A stretch of DNA of 64,000 nt from Candidatus Rokuibacteriota bacterium (GCA_023248995.1 JAHFDN010000001.1:186001-250000), one strand, 5' to 3'. Numbered from the stretch's first letter, positions 28,202-38,191 are shown. A program made the numbers and translations. The notes: generated from the letters alone by a model not told the origin.

Positions 28202-28594
28202 TCAAGCCTCCTCAGGGCTGCTTCCTTCCTCGGTCTTGAGTTCGGCCAGAAGCCCCTGAATGCGGGCGGCGTGCGCCATCGAGCGGTCGGGGCGGAATTG
28301 GAGCGTCGGAGTCACCCGGAGAGACAGATGCTGCCGGAGCCAGTTGTGGATGAACCCCCTGGCACTGTCCAAGACGGCGAGAGAGGCCTTCCACTGCTCC
28401 TCGCTGCCGAGGATGGAGACGTACACTTTGGCGAGACGCAGGTCCTTGGTGATGTCCACGCCCGTCACGGTGACGAACCCGAGGCGCGGGTCCTTCAACT
28501 CGCGCTGGAGAACGCGCGAGATCTCCTCCCTCACCAGCTGGTTCAACCGCTCGATGCGCTTGGCTTGCACGTCACAGGATCTCGGTCTGGACAT
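28202..28594 (-). CDS. rbfA: 30S ribosome-binding factor A
   Basis: RbfA assists late 16S rRNA maturation. The 130-residue KH-like protein has the family opening (KRIERLNQLVREEISRVLQREL) and core (DPRLGFVTVTGVDITKDLRLAKVYVSILG). The track uses a TTG at 28597; the adjacent ATG at 28594 is more likely, and a GTG nine codons in, just after the ylxP stop, is a further option. It overlaps ylxP by 23 bp. Confidence 0.94.
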   Translation of the reverse strand: MSRPRSCDVQAKRIERLNQLVREEISRVLQRELKDPRLGFVTVTGVDITKDLRLAKVYVSILGSEEQWKASLAVLDSARGFIHNWLRQHLSLRVTPTLQFRPDRSMAHAARIQGLLAELKTEEGSSPEEA

Positions 28595-28862
28595 CAATGA
28601 CGTGGCCGTCCACCGTCGACTCGATGAAGGCCAGTGCCTTGGACACGACCTCGTTCGCGTGTCGGGAGTCCTCGGACACGCACGCGACGGCCAGCGTGGC
28701 GCGCTGCCAGGCGTCCTGGTGGTCCACCTCCGCCACCGAGACCTCGAAGCGCTGCCGGACCCTTTCCTTGAGCCCCTTGAGGACGTGCCGCTTCCCCTTG
28801 AGGGAATCCACGCCCGGGAGGTGGAGCTCCACCGTTCCTACCGCCACCCGGGCTCGACTCAC
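28572..28862 (-). CDS. DUF503 / YlxP-family protein
   Basis: This 96-residue protein belongs to the YlxP (DUF503) family, a small ferredoxin-like fold protein conserved in nusA-infB operons and implicated in ribosome assembly. The recognised pattern is VELHLPGVDSLKGKRHVLKGLKERVRQRF followed by SVAEVDHQDAWQRATLAVACVS. It starts with GTG 27 bp after infB. Its exact biochemical role is not established. Confidence 0.92.
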   Translation of the reverse strand: MSRARVAVGTVELHLPGVDSLKGKRHVLKGLKERVRQRFEVSVAEVDHQDAWQRATLAVACVSEDSRHANEVVSKALAFIESTVDGHVIDVQTEIL

Positions 28863-28889
28863 CGCTTGTCCTCCGGCCGCCGACCACCG

Positions 28890-31334
28890 CTACAGGGACC
28901 GGGCGACCTCCTCCGTCGTGTAGGCCTCGATCACGTCGCCGACCTGGACCCCGCTGACGCCGTCCATCCCGATGCCGCACTCGAGCCCCTGGAGCACTTC
29001 CCGCACATCGTCCTTGAAGCGCCTGAGGGAGCCGATGGTGCCCTCCCCCACCAGGGTGCCGTCGCGCTTCACCCGCACCTTGGCGCTCCGCTGGATCTTC
29101 CCTTCCAGAACGTAGGAGCCGAGGATCGTCCCCACCTTGGAGATGGGAAAGAGCTGGCGGACCTGCGCCTTGCCCAGCGCCACCTCGCGGATCTCCGGCG
29201 CCAGCAGGCCGGAGAGCGCCGCCCGCACGTCGTTGATCGCTTCGTAGATGACGTTGTAGGTGCGGACGTCCACGCCCTCGGTCTGGGCCTGGCTCGCTGC
29301 CTTGGCCTCGGGCGGCACGTTGAAGCCGAGCACGATGGCGTTGGAGGCGGACGCCAGCATGACGTCGCTCTCCGTGATGGTGCCCACGGAGCCGTGAATC
29401 ACCTTGAGCTTGACCTCACCGGTCGAGAGTCCCTCGAGGGACTCGGTCAGCGCCTCCACCGAGCCGTGGACGTCGGCCTTCAGGATCAGTCGGAGTTCCT
29501 TGACCTCCCCAGACGCGATCTGCTGGTGGAGGTCCTCGAGCGTCACGCGGGTGGGGCCCTTGGCGCGCTGCCGCTCGCGATCCTGGCGCACCGTGGCGAT
29601 CTGGCGGGCCTTGCGCTCGTCGTCCACTGCCACCAGCGTGTCCCCCGCCTGGGGGACGCCCGAGAGCCCGAGGATCTCCACCGGGTCCGACGGGCCGCCG
29701 GTCTTCACCTTCCTGCCGCGGTCGCTGAACAGGGCGCGCACGCGGCCCGAGTGCTGGCCCACCACCACCGCGTCCCCTTCCTTCAACGTGCCCTGCTGGA
29801 TCAGCACCGTGGCCACCGGGCCCCGGCCTCGATCCAGGCGCCCCTCGATGATGACGCCCTTGGCGGCCCGGTTAGGGTTGGCCTTGAGCTCGAGGATTTC
29901 CGCCTGAAGCGCCGTCATCTCCAGGAGGTTGTCGATGCCACTGCCCTTTTTCGCAGACGTCTCGACGAAGATCGTCTGGCCCCCCCACTCCTCGGGCACG
30001 AGGCCCAGGTTGGACAGGTCGCGCTTCACCCGCTCGGGATCGGCCCCAGGCTTGTCGATCTTGTTGATCGCCACGATGATGGGCACGCTGGCCGCCTTGG
30101 CGTGGTTGATCGCCTCCACGGTCTGGGGCTTGACGCCGTCGTCGGCCGCCACGACCAGGATCACGATGTCGGTCGCCTGCGCCCCGCGCGCCCGCATGGC
30201 GGTGAACGCTTCGTGGCCCGGCGTGTCGAGAAACGTGACGTTGCCGTGGGAGGTCTCGACTTGGTACGCCCCGATGTGCTGGGTGATGCCGCCGAACTCC
30301 TTTTCCGCTACCTTGGTTCGCCGAATGACGTCCAGCAACGAGGTCTTCCCGTGATCCACGTGGCCCATCACCGTCACCACGGGCGAGCGGAGGCGGAGCT
30401 GCGATGGATCCACCTCTTCCTCCCTGAGCTCCTCCCCCTCGAGCGTCCGCACCTCGACGTCGCAGTGGAACTTGTCGGCGACCAGCTTGGCGGCGGTCGG
30501 GTCGAGGATCTCGTTGACGCTCGCCATGACTCCCATCTCGACGAGGGCCTTGATCACCTCTCCGGCCTTCCGCCGCATCGCGATCGCCAGCTCGCCGACC
30601 GTGACGGATTCTGGTAGCCGGATCAACTCGCGCTTGACCTCCGCGGGCGTGGGCACCTCCGCCGGAGGTAGAGCGGGTGCCACCGGCGGGGAAGGGGGTG
30701 GCGGAGCCAGAACCACGACCGCCGGGGGCTCCACGGGCTTGCGCGGCGGCGCCACCACCGCCGCCGGACGCGGAACCGCCGGTGGAGGCGGCGGCGTGGC
30801 GCGGACCGGTGGGCGAGCCACGGGGGCTCCAGCCACTTTGGGGGGCGGAGCCGGTGACGGGAGCGGCACAGCAGGGCGGATCGGCACCACCCTGGCGGCC
30901 TCCTGCGGCCGCGGAGGAGCGGGCTTCATGGCGGCAGGGACTTTGACCTCGACCTTGGGCGGGGCGGCTTTGATCTCGACCGGGCGCGGCGCGAGCGGCG
31001 GGGCAGGGGCGATCGCCATAGCTTTCACCTCGAGGAGGGGACCCGCCTTCTCTTTCTTACCGCCAGCGACCTTCCCGGCGCGAGCCTTCTCCGCGGCAGG
31101 CTTCTCTTTGGCCGCGGGCGCCTTGGGGGCAGCTTTGGCCTTCTTGGGTTTGGGCTCTTCGGGAACCTCGCGGCCGCGCCCCAACTTGACACGGAGCTCG
31201 TGGGCCGTGTCGGCGTCCAGGGGACTCTGGGTCCTAACATTCTTGCGCCCCATCGCTTCGAGGGCCACGATCAGATCCTTGCTGGTCACCCCGAGCTCCT
31301 TCGCCACATCAATCACCTTCAGCCGCGAAGCCAT
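28890..31334 (-). CDS. infB: Translation initiation factor IF-2
   Basis: IF-2 is the GTPase that recruits initiator tRNA and joins ribosomal subunits. The 814-residue protein has an IF2_N helix bundle ([23 protein letters not shown]), then a Pro/Ala/Lys-rich linker (about 60-230) and a second IF2_N-like segment. The G domain follows ([30 protein letters not shown]), then the C-terminal domains that bind fMet-tRNA. The linker is low complexity and translates cleanly in one frame. Confidence 0.98.
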   Translation of the reverse strand: MASRLKVIDVAKELGVTSKDLIVALEAMGRKNVRTQSPLDADTAHELRVKLGRGREVPEEPKPKKAKAAPKAPAAKEKPAAEKARAGKVAGGKKEKAGPLLEVKAMAIAPAPPLAPRPVEIKAAPPKVEVKVPAAMKPAPPRPQEAARVVPIRPAVPLPSPAPPPKVAGAPVARPPVRATPPPPPAVPRPAAVVAPPRKPVEPPAVVVLAPPPPSPPVAPALPPAEVPTPAEVKRELIRLPESVTVGELAIAMRRKAGEVIKALVEMGVMASVNEILDPTAAKLVADKFHCDVEVRTLEGEELREEEVDPSQLRLRSPVVTVMGHVDHGKTSLLDVIRRTKVAEKEFGGITQHIGAYQVETSHGNVTFLDTPGHEAFTAMRARGAQATDIVILVVAADDGVKPQTVEAINHAKAASVPIIVAINKIDKPGADPERVKRDLSNLGLVPEEWGGQTIFVETSAKKGSGIDNLLEMTALQAEILELKANPNRAAKGVIIEGRLDRGRGPVATVLIQQGTLKEGDAVVVGQHSGRVRALFSDRGRKVKTGGPSDPVEILGLSGVPQAGDTLVAVDDERKARQIATVRQDRERQRAKGPTRVTLEDLHQQIASGEVKELRLILKADVHGSVEALTESLEGLSTGEVKLKVIHGSVGTITESDVMLASASNAIVLGFNVPPEAKAASQAQTEGVDVRTYNVIYEAINDVRAALSGLLAPEIREVALGKAQVRQLFPISKVGTILGSYVLEGKIQRSAKVRVKRDGTLVGEGTIGSLRRFKDDVREVLQGLECGIGMDGVSGVQVGDVIEAYTTEEVARSL

Positions 31335-31341
31335 CGCCCCC

Positions 31342-31590
31342 TCACCTCCCCAGACTCATCAATTCGACCGACGCGAGAGCCTTCCCCCTGAACGCCCTCG
31401 CCAACCGTCCCCGTTTCAGGGCCTCCTCCACGCACTGACGCTCAGCGCAGACGTACGCGCCCCGCCCCGGCGCGGCGGCCGTCCGATCGACGACGACCAC
31501 GCCGTCGGGACCGCGGACGAGGCGGACCAACTGCGCCCGGGATCGCACCTGCCGGCATCCGATGCAGGTGCGCTGGGGCTCACGCCTCAC
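31342..31590 (-). CDS. YlxR-family (DUF448) RNA-binding protein
   Basis: The track ORF begins far inside nusA; the GTG at 31590 overlaps the nusA stop as GTGA and gives 82 residues of YlxR sequence. Motifs are RTCIGCRQVRSRAQLVRLV and PGRGAYVC. YlxR proteins are small basic RNA-binding proteins found between nusA and infB; some members affect transcription or RNase P. The four-base overlap fixes the start. Confidence 0.93.
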   Translation of the reverse strand: MRREPQRTCIGCRQVRSRAQLVRLVRGPDGVVVVDRTAAAPGRGAYVCAERQCVEEALKRGRLARAFRGKALASVELMSLGR

Positions 31591-32975
31591 GCGGGCGGCG
31601 CCGCCCTCTCGTCGGGCAGCACCCCGGCCTCCTGGCCCTCCGGCGGCGACGCGGCGAGCACGCCCTCGCCCGGCGTCGGGACAGACGGATGAGCGGCCAG
31701 CCACTCCTGGGCCGCCGCCAGGATCTTCTCCGCCTTCTTCTCCCCCACCCCCGGAACTTCCAGGAGCTGCGGCAGACCGGCCCTGACGATTCGGAGCGGC
31801 GAGAACAGCCCGTCCCTGACCAGCTTCTCGACGAGCTGCGGGCCGACCCCCGGGAACTCCTCGATAGCGGCCCGCCCCTGGGTCCGCTCCTCCTCCTGCC
31901 GCCGCCGCTCGTCCTCCAGCTCGGACTCGCTCTTGATGTCCACCCGCATGCCGGTCAGCTTGGCCGCCAGGCGGGCATTCTGGCCCTTTTTGCCGATCGC
32001 GAGCGAAAGCTGGTTGTCGGGCACCACGACGAGGACCGACCGCTCCATCGAGCCATCCTCGGCTCGACGGCCCTCATGAATGGTGACAGAGGCCACCTTG
32101 GCCGGCGACAGCGCGCGGGCCACGAACGTCGCTGGATCCGCCGCCCATTCGACGATGTCAATCTTTTCCCCGCGCAGTTCACGACTGATCACCTGGATGC
32201 GGGTCCCGCGCAGGCCCACGCACGCCCCGATCGGATCCACGCCCCGCTTCGTGGAGGCCACGGCCACCTTCGCCCGCTCGCCCGCCTCCCGCGCCGCTGC
32301 CCGGACCTGCACGATCCCTTCGGCGATCTCGGGGATCTCGGTTTCGAAGAGTCGCGCCAGGAAGCCCGGGTGGGTCCGGGACAGGGTGATCTGCGGCCCC
32401 TTGGCCGTCTTCTTCACTTCGAGGACGTACGCGCGGATCCGGTCCCCCGGATTCATCCGTTCGCCCAGAATCTGCTCACGCTCGGGCAGGAACCCCTCGG
32501 CCTTGCCGAGCTCCACGATCACGTTCCGCTTCTCGATCCGGTGGACGACGCCGCGGACGATCTGCCCTTCCTTGTGAATGAACTCGGAGTAGATGCCTTC
32601 GCGCTCGGCGTCGCGGACGCGCTGGAGAATGACCTGCTTGGCCGTCTGCGCCGCGATGCGCCCCAGCTCCCGCGGCACCAGCTCCTGCTCTACCTCGTCG
32701 TCCAGCTGGGCATCGGGCACGAGGGCGCGGGTCTCCTCGAGCGTCAGCTCGATCCTGGGATCGGTGACCTTAAGGACGACCCGCTTCCTGGCCCAGACCT
32801 TGAGCGTGCCGGTCTCGCGGTCCAGGTGCAGGCGCACGTTGTCGGCGGCGCCCATGTCGGTGGTCTTCTTGAAGGCCGACAGCAAGGCAGACTCCACCGC
32901 CTCGAAAAGGACCTCCTTGTCGATGCCCTTCTCGCGCGCGATCTGCTCGGTGACCAGTATCAGCTCTCGGTTCAT
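31587..32975 (-). CDS. nusA: Transcription termination/antitermination factor NusA
   Basis: NusA modulates RNA polymerase pausing and termination. The 462-residue protein has the N-terminal polymerase-binding domain ([34 protein letters not shown]), the S1 domain, and two KH domains ([50 protein letters not shown]). A C-terminal pair of helix-hairpin-helix segments ([30 protein letters not shown]) goes beyond the minimal Gram-positive form. It follows rimP by 12 bp. Confidence 0.98.
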   Translation of the reverse strand: MNRELILVTEQIAREKGIDKEVLFEAVESALLSAFKKTTDMGAADNVRLHLDRETGTLKVWARKRVVLKVTDPRIELTLEETRALVPDAQLDDEVEQELVPRELGRIAAQTAKQVILQRVRDAEREGIYSEFIHKEGQIVRGVVHRIEKRNVIVELGKAEGFLPEREQILGERMNPGDRIRAYVLEVKKTAKGPQITLSRTHPGFLARLFETEIPEIAEGIVQVRAAAREAGERAKVAVASTKRGVDPIGACVGLRGTRIQVISRELRGEKIDIVEWAADPATFVARALSPAKVASVTIHEGRRAEDGSMERSVLVVVPDNQLSLAIGKKGQNARLAAKLTGMRVDIKSESELEDERRRQEEERTQGRAAIEEFPGVGPQLVEKLVRDGLFSPLRIVRAGLPQLLEVPGVGEKKAEKILAAAQEWLAAHPSVPTPGEGVLAASPPEGQEAGVLPDERAAPPA

Positions 32976-32987
32976 CGGCCTCGGTAC

Positions 32988-33464
32988 TCATTTCGAACGG
33001 GGAAAGTCCAGGTCCAGCCGCGCCTTCGTGACGCTCCTGCGCTCGAGCTCCTTTGACGCGCCGTCCACCGCCTGAAGCCTGAGGACTCGGTCGGTGACCT
33101 CCACGAGCCGCCCTGTAAGCTCCGTCGGGCCGTCGGGCGAGCCGGCGAACCAGCACCTGATATTCCTGCCCTGCGCCCAGCGCCACTCGCGCTCCGTCTT
33201 GAGCTCCCGGGTGAGGCCCGGCGAGGAGACCTCGAGATCATAGCGCTCCGGGATCAGGTCCGAGGCGTCCAGCACGTCCCCCACCTCGTGGCTGAACCCT
33301 TGACAGTCGGCGACGCCCACGCCGCCCGCCTTGTCCACGTAGAACCGGAGCACCCAGCGCCGCCCCTCCCGGCGCCACTGGAGATCCACCAGGAAGAGTC
33401 CGTGCGCCTCGAGCACCGGGGAGACAACCGCCTCGATCCTGGCCAGTCGTTCCGGAGCGTCCAA
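32988..33464 (-). CDS. rimP: Ribosome maturation factor RimP
   Basis: RimP is needed for 30S subunit maturation. Typical sequences are VVSPVLEAHGLFLVDLQWRREG, the RFYVDKAGGVGVADCQGFS segment, and ERYDLEVSSPGLTRELKTERE. The track starts at a GTG (33506) that lies inside a terminator hairpin. The TTG at 33464 fits the family length better (158 residues) and has GGGGG 8 nt upstream. However, the nearby promoter would start transcription at about 33509-33512, so leaderless initiation at 33506 cannot be excluded. Confidence 0.9.
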   Translation of the reverse strand: MDAPERLARIEAVVSPVLEAHGLFLVDLQWRREGRRWVLRFYVDKAGGVGVADCQGFSHEVGDVLDASDLIPERYDLEVSSPGLTRELKTEREWRWAQGRNIRCWFAGSPDGPTELTGRLVEVTDRVLRLQAVDGASKELERRSVTKARLDLDFPRSK

Positions 33465-33485
33465 ACCTCCCACCCCCGGGGCAAG

Positions 33486-33511
33486 AAAAAAGTGGGCAGC
33501 GCCCACTTTTT
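33486..33511 (-). terminator. Rho-independent terminator after proS (bidirectional shape)
   Basis: An 11-bp perfect stem with a 3-nt loop (AAAAAGTGGGC-AGC-GCCCACTTTTT on the plus strand) is followed on the minus strand by six T. It lies about 50 bp past the proS stop and just ahead of rimP, so it should end the upstream operon. Confidence 0.85.
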
Positions 33512-33515
33512 CGGG

Positions 33516-33544
33516 AGTTTAGCACACCCCGTCTTCCCCGGCAA
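33516..33544 (-). promoter_or_regulatory. Candidate promoter for the rimP-nusA-infB operon
   Basis: TTGCCG at 33539-33544 and TAAACT at 33516-33521 are separated by 17 bp on the minus strand, in the short space between the proS stop and the terminator. Transcription would begin at the base of the hairpin, leaving it at the extreme 5' end of the mRNA. Confidence 0.5.
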
Positions 33545-33563
33545 GGGGAAGTCGGACCACCCG

Positions 33564-35258
33564 TTATCCGGCGCTCAACTCCCGGGCCAGCTCCTTGACT
33601 GTGACCGTGACGTCTCGCCTCGGCACCCGGCGGTCGCGGCGGTCCTTGCGCGACCGGACTTCCACCGCCCCCTCCTTGATGAGGGCGTTGCCCACCGTGA
33701 TCCGGATGGGCAGGCCGATGAGGTCCGCGTCCTTGAACTTGACCCCCGGGCGCTCTTCGCGGTCGTCGAACAGCACCTCGAAGCCAGCGCCGAGCAGCTC
33801 CTGGTAGATCTCCTCGGCCGTTCGCCCCTGCTCCGGATCCTTGGTGTTCACCGCCAGGACGTGGACATGCAGGGGGGCAATGCTCCAGGGCCAGACGATT
33901 CCGTCGCCGTCGTGCCGCTGCTCCACGGCCGCCGCGGCGATCCGCGCCGGGCCGATCCCGTAGCTCCCCATCACGATGGGCCGCTCCTGGCCGCCCTCGT
34001 CCAGAACGAGGGCTCCCAGCGAAACGGAATACTTGGTCCCCAGCTTGAAGATGTTCCCGACCTCGATGACCCGCTCCACCGTGAGGGGGGCCCCGCACTG
34101 CCCGCACCCTTCGCCTGTCTGGGTCACGTGCAGGTCGGCGAACCGGCAGGAGAACTCCCGGCCCGGCCGAACCCCCCTCAGATGGAAACCCTCCTTGTTG
34201 CCGCCGACGACGTAGAGCCCGTCCCGCAGCGACTCGTCGGCGACGATGGGAACCCGGGCACCCACCGGGCCCACCGACCCGACAGGCGCGCCCAGCGCCG
34301 CCTTGACCTCGTCTGGATGGGCGGGGCGGAACTCTCCCACCACCCGCGCGAGCTTCTTGTCGTGGAGCGTCTGATCGCCCCGCACCAGGACGAGCACCGG
34401 CCCGGTCTTGGCGACGTAGAGCAGAGACTTGATCGCGAGGCTGGGCGCGATCCCCAGGAGAGTCGCCACCTCGGCAATGGTGCGGGCGTTGGGCGTGGGG
34501 ACTTCCTCCAGCTTCCAATCGGGAAACTCCGGCGGGGGCGGCACGCCGCGGGCCAGCTCGACGTTGGCCGCGTAGGCGCAGCGCTCGCAGATGGCCACCT
34601 CGTCCTCCCCCGAGGGGCTCGGAGCCATGAACTCGTGGGAGCCCGAGCCGCCCATCATCCCGGGGTCCGACTCGACCACGTAATACCGGAGGCCGCACCG
34701 GTCGAAGATTCGGCAGTACGCCTCCCGGTGCGCGTCGTAGGCCTTGGCCAGCCCCGCCTCGTCCAGATCCAGTGTGTAGGAGTCCTTCATGAGGAACTCT
34801 CGCGTCCGGAGGACGCCGGAGCGTGGGCGGGCCTCGTCGCGCTCCTTGGTCTGAATCTGGTACCAGACCTGAGGCAGGTCGCGGTAGGAGCGGAGCTCCT
34901 TGGAGGCGATCCACGCGACGACCTCCTCGTGGGTCATGCCGAGGCACATGTCGCGCGCGTTCCTGTCCTTGAGCCTGAACATCTCGTCGCCGATCGCCTG
35001 CCAGCGCCCCGACTGCTGCCAGATCTCGGCCGGATGGAGCACGGGCAGGGTGACCTCCTGACCGCCGATCCGGTTCATCTCCTCCCGGAGGATGCCGTTG
35101 ATCTTGTCCAAGACGCGCTGGCCCAGGGGCAGGTAGACGTAGATGCCGGCGGCCAGCTGGCGCACCAGCCCGGCCCTGACCATGAGCTTGTGGCTCACGG
35201 CTAGGGCGTCGGCAGGGTCCTCCCGGAGGGTCGGGACGAGCGACCGGGTCCAGCGCAC
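33564..35258 (-). CDS. proS: Prolyl-tRNA synthetase (bacterial type with editing domain)
   Basis: ProS charges tRNA-Pro. The GTG at 35258, 4 bp after the ferredoxin stop, gives 564 residues; the 50 extra residues in the track are frame-shifted ferredoxin sequence. Class II motifs are present: motif 1 region VYLPLGQRVLDKINGILREEM, motif 2 YQIQTKERDEARPRSGVLRTREFLMKDSYTLD, and motif 3 GSYGIGPARI. A YbaK-like editing insertion lies between motifs 2 and 3 (about 225-400). A terminator follows. Confidence 0.97.
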   Translation of the reverse strand: MRWTRSLVPTLREDPADALAVSHKLMVRAGLVRQLAAGIYVYLPLGQRVLDKINGILREEMNRIGGQEVTLPVLHPAEIWQQSGRWQAIGDEMFRLKDRNARDMCLGMTHEEVVAWIASKELRSYRDLPQVWYQIQTKERDEARPRSGVLRTREFLMKDSYTLDLDEAGLAKAYDAHREAYCRIFDRCGLRYYVVESDPGMMGGSGSHEFMAPSPSGEDEVAICERCAYAANVELARGVPPPPEFPDWKLEEVPTPNARTIAEVATLLGIAPSLAIKSLLYVAKTGPVLVLVRGDQTLHDKKLARVVGEFRPAHPDEVKAALGAPVGSVGPVGARVPIVADESLRDGLYVVGGNKEGFHLRGVRPGREFSCRFADLHVTQTGEGCGQCGAPLTVERVIEVGNIFKLGTKYSVSLGALVLDEGGQERPIVMGSYGIGPARIAAAAVEQRHDGDGIVWPWSIAPLHVHVLAVNTKDPEQGRTAEEIYQELLGAGFEVLFDDREERPGVKFKDADLIGLPIRITVGNALIKEGAVEVRSRKDRRDRRVPRRDVTVTVKELARELSAG

Positions 35259-35262
35259 TCGG

Positions 35263-35604
35263 CTACGCCTTCTTGTCGGCCTTGATGATCTTGTTGGGGC
35301 CGGGGACCCCGGGGGCGTAAAGGAGCCGCCTGACCGGCGCCCCGCCCAGGAGGTGGGCTTCAAGGATTTCCTGAAGGTCAGACTCCTGGACTCCGCCGTA
35401 CCAAACATTTTCCGGGTAGACGACCATCATAGGGCCGTTGCCACACTGGGAAAAGCAGCCGGCCTTGTTGATCCTGATCTCCCGGTGTCTACCGGCCTGG
35501 GCTACCCCGGCGCGTAGGATCTTCACGTACTTCTCCGTGTCGCCCTGGGTCGGGCAGGTGTCCCCGCCGGTGCACACGAACACGTGGAGCTGATACTGCG
35601 CCAT
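35263..35604 (-). CDS. Thioredoxin-like [2Fe-2S] ferredoxin
   Basis: This is a 113-residue protein of the thioredoxin-fold [2Fe-2S] ferredoxin family (NuoE-like, Aquifex Fd1 type). The four ligands are visible as CTGGDTC and GCFSQCGNGP, followed by the characteristic PMMVVYPENVWYGGV. The start is the ATG at 35604, preceded by GGGG. It lies between ispG and proS. Because IspG is a [4Fe-4S] enzyme needing reduced ferredoxin, this protein is a plausible electron donor, but that is inference. Confidence 0.92.
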   Translation of the reverse strand: MAQYQLHVFVCTGGDTCPTQGDTEKYVKILRAGVAQAGRHREIRINKAGCFSQCGNGPMMVVYPENVWYGGVQESDLQEILEAHLLGGAPVRRLLYAPGVPGPNKIIKADKKA

Positions 35605-35688
35605 GTCCCCGGAGCGGGGCGCGAGCCCCCCTCCGGCATCTCCCCCCGAGACCAAGTTGCACCGGCCAAGCCGGCGCTCGAACACCCC

Positions 35689-36783
35689 TTAATCGTCGAC
35701 GTTGACGGCCCCGGACGTCTTCTTTTCGGCGATGAAGCGCTCGACCTCCTCCCAAAGCGCATCAATGATCTGCGACTCGGGCACCTTGCGCACGACCTCG
35801 CCCTTGCGGAAGATGAGGCCGATCCCCTTGCCGCCTGCCACGCCGATGTCGGCCGCCCGCGCCTCGCCGGGGCCGTTGACCTCGCACCCCATGACGGCGA
35901 CGTGAACCTCCTCCGTCACGCCCTTCAAGCGCTCCTCGGCAGCCTTGGCCAGCTCGATCAGATCCACATCAGCCCTGCCGCAGGAGGGACAGGCGACGAA
36001 CGTCAGCCCCTGTTTACGGAGCCCGAGCGCCTTGAGAATCTCGATCCCCACCCGGACCTCCTCCACGGGGTCCGCCGCCAGGGACACGCGGATCGTGTCG
36101 CCAATCCCCTCGGCGAGGAGGGTCCCGAGCCCGACCGCGGATTTGATCGTCCCCGCCGTCGGCGTCCCGGCCTCGGTGACCCCGAGGTGGAAGGGGTATT
36201 CGACCTGGTCCGCCAGCATCCGATAGGCCTCGATCATCATGGCCGGATCGGAGGCTTTCAGCGAGATCTTCATCTCCGGGTAGCCGCAGTCCTCAAGGAT
36301 CCGGATGTGCCGCTGGGCGGATTCCACCATGCCTTGGGCCGTGGGGCCGTTGTGTTTGGCGAGGAGGTCTTTCTCCAGAGACCCGGCGTTGACCCCGATC
36401 CTGATGGGAATGCGCCGCTCCTGCGCCAGCTTCACCACTGCCGTCACGAACGGCTTGCCGCCGATGTTGCCAGGGTTGAGGCGGAGCCCGTCCACGCCCT
36501 GGTCCAGCGCCATCAGCGCCAGCTTGTAATTGAAGTGAATGTCGGCCACCAGCGGGATGCGGATCTGCTTCTTGATCTCCCCGAGCTTCTCGGCCGCTTC
36601 TTTGACCGGCACGGCCAAGCGGACGATGTCACAGCCGGCAGCCTCGAGCGCCCAGATTTGGAGGAGTGTGGCCTCCACGTCGCGCGTGTCAGTCTTGGTC
36701 ATCGACTGGACGGTGATCGGCGCGTTGCCGCCGACCTTGACGGGGCCCAACTGGATCTGTGTCGTCTTCCGCCGTGCCGTCAT
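35689..36783 (-). CDS. ispG: 4-hydroxy-3-methylbut-2-en-1-yl diphosphate synthase
   Basis: IspG converts MEcPP to HMBPP in the MEP isoprenoid pathway. The 364-residue protein has the TIM-barrel start (IQLGPVKVGGNAPITVQSMTKTDTRDVEAT), the barrel motif LADIHF-like VADIHFNYKLAL, and the [4Fe-4S] cysteines (FVACPSCGRADVDL and GCEVNGPGEA). It is one of three isoprenoid genes in this block with dxr and uppS. Confidence 0.98.
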   Translation of the reverse strand: MTARRKTTQIQLGPVKVGGNAPITVQSMTKTDTRDVEATLLQIWALEAAGCDIVRLAVPVKEAAEKLGEIKKQIRIPLVADIHFNYKLALMALDQGVDGLRLNPGNIGGKPFVTAVVKLAQERRIPIRIGVNAGSLEKDLLAKHNGPTAQGMVESAQRHIRILEDCGYPEMKISLKASDPAMMIEAYRMLADQVEYPFHLGVTEAGTPTAGTIKSAVGLGTLLAEGIGDTIRVSLAADPVEEVRVGIEILKALGLRKQGLTFVACPSCGRADVDLIELAKAAEERLKGVTEEVHVAVMGCEVNGPGEARAADIGVAGGKGIGLIFRKGEVVRKVPESQIIDALWEEVERFIAEKKTSGAVNVDD

Positions 36784-36811
36784 CTGATTCGCTCCCGTCT
36801 CCGGCCCGGTT

Positions 36812-38173
36812 TCATTTCAGGAAGTGGAAGAAGTCTAGCCGGGTCAAGTCATTGTATACGGCGAAGACCATCAGAAGCATCAACAGGAAGAGCCCGACCT
36901 GCTGGGCCACTTCGCGCTTTCTGAGCGACAGGGGCCGGCCCTGGATAGCCTCGATGACGAAGAAGAAAAGGTGCCCACCATCCAGCATCGGCACCGGGAG
37001 CAGGTTCAAAAGGGCCAGGTTGACGCTGATGACGGCGGTGAAGAACGCGAGGCTCGTGACCCCCTGTTTGGCCTGCTCCCCGGCCACCAGAGCGATCTGG
37101 ATCGGCCCGCCGATGGTCGAGGCCGGCAGCTGGCGCGTGACGAGCTTCCAGAGCCCCACCGCGGTCAGGCCGGTGAAATCCCAGGTCCGGACGAGCCCCT
37201 GCCACGCCGCGCGCGGGGGATTCAGGCGAACGTAGGACACGGCGGCGGCCGGGGCGATCCCGATGCGCCCGACTTCCTGCTCCTCGCCCGAGGAGGGGTC
37301 CCGGTCCTTCACCGCCTGCGGCACGAGAGTCACGGTCAGCCGCTGGCCCTCCCGCTGGAGCGTCAATTCCGTCGGCCTCCCCGGCCGCTTTTGAATCGCC
37401 TCCGCCAGCTCGTCCCAGGACAGAACCACGGCCCCCTCCAGGGCCACGACCGTATCACCCGACTTGAGGCCGGCCTTGGCGGCCGGATATCCCCTCAGCA
37501 CCTCGCCGATCGTAGGCGGGGCGAACGGCCGGGCCCCGAGGTCCCACGCCTCCTTTTCGTCGCCGAAGACGTCTCGCACCTTGATTCGCGCGGGGGTCAG
37601 CGCCGTGCGCTGCTCGTGGCCGCCGCGCACGTAGGTGATCTGCCGGGTCTCGCCCCCGGCCGCCTGAATCAGGTCGAACAGGTCCTCCCAAGTCGCCACC
37701 GACGCGCCGTCCACGGCCGTGATCCGGTCTCCCGTGCGAAGTCCGGCCCGCGCGGCGGGGCCGCCCTCCTTGATGCGGCCGAGCGCTGACGGCAGCACCG
37801 GGCGCCCGACGATCATGAACACGGAGGCGAAGATGGCCGCAGCCAGGACGAAGTTCATCCCCGGACCGGCGAACACGATGGCAAACCGTGCCGGGAGGGG
37901 CTTGAGGGCGAACGACTTCGCCGGGTCCACCGTCCCGCTCCCCCCGCCTTCCACGGAACTCTCCTCCCCCATCATCTTGACGTAGCCGCCCATGGGGATG
38001 GCGGAGAGACAGTACTCGGTTTCCTTTCCCCGCCAGCGCAGCAGCACCGGGCCGAAGCCGATCGAGAAGCGCTCGACGCCGACGCCCGTCCACCGCGCCA
38101 CGACGAAGTGGCCGAGCTCGTGGATGAGGATCAGGACGCCGATCACGACGACAAACGACACCACAGTGGTCAC
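36812..38173 (-). CDS. rseP: RIP metalloprotease RseP (site-2 protease)
   Basis: This is an intramembrane zinc protease that cleaves membrane anti-sigma factors or remnant signal peptides. It has 453 residues with HELGH at 18-22 in the first transmembrane helix. Two PDZ domains follow (about 125-200 and 210-290; GPAARAGLRTGDRITAVDG and YPAAKAGLKSGDTVVALEG). The second active-site motif is NLLPVPMLDGGHLFFF near residue 395. The dxr-rseP order is common. Confidence 0.97.
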   Translation of the reverse strand: MTTVVSFVVVIGVLILIHELGHFVVARWTGVGVERFSIGFGPVLLRWRGKETEYCLSAIPMGGYVKMMGEESSVEGGGSGTVDPAKSFALKPLPARFAIVFAGPGMNFVLAAAIFASVFMIVGRPVLPSALGRIKEGGPAARAGLRTGDRITAVDGASVATWEDLFDLIQAAGGETRQITYVRGGHEQRTALTPARIKVRDVFGDEKEAWDLGARPFAPPTIGEVLRGYPAAKAGLKSGDTVVALEGAVVLSWDELAEAIQKRPGRPTELTLQREGQRLTVTLVPQAVKDRDPSSGEEQEVGRIGIAPAAAVSYVRLNPPRAAWQGLVRTWDFTGLTAVGLWKLVTRQLPASTIGGPIQIALVAGEQAKQGVTSLAFFTAVISVNLALLNLLPVPMLDGGHLFFFVIEAIQGRPLSLRKREVAQQVGLFLLMLLMVFAVYNDLTRLDFFHFLK

Positions 38174-38191
38174 GGAACGATCTCTCCCCCC

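Noticed and set aside
28260-30617. 785-codon plus-strand ORF opposite infB and rbfA
   Set aside because: A shadow of IF-2; composition is typical of reverse-complement reading of GC-rich genes.
30661-31160. Low-complexity Pro/Ala/Lys stretch as a repeat element
   Set aside because: It is the normal disordered linker of IF-2, in frame throughout.
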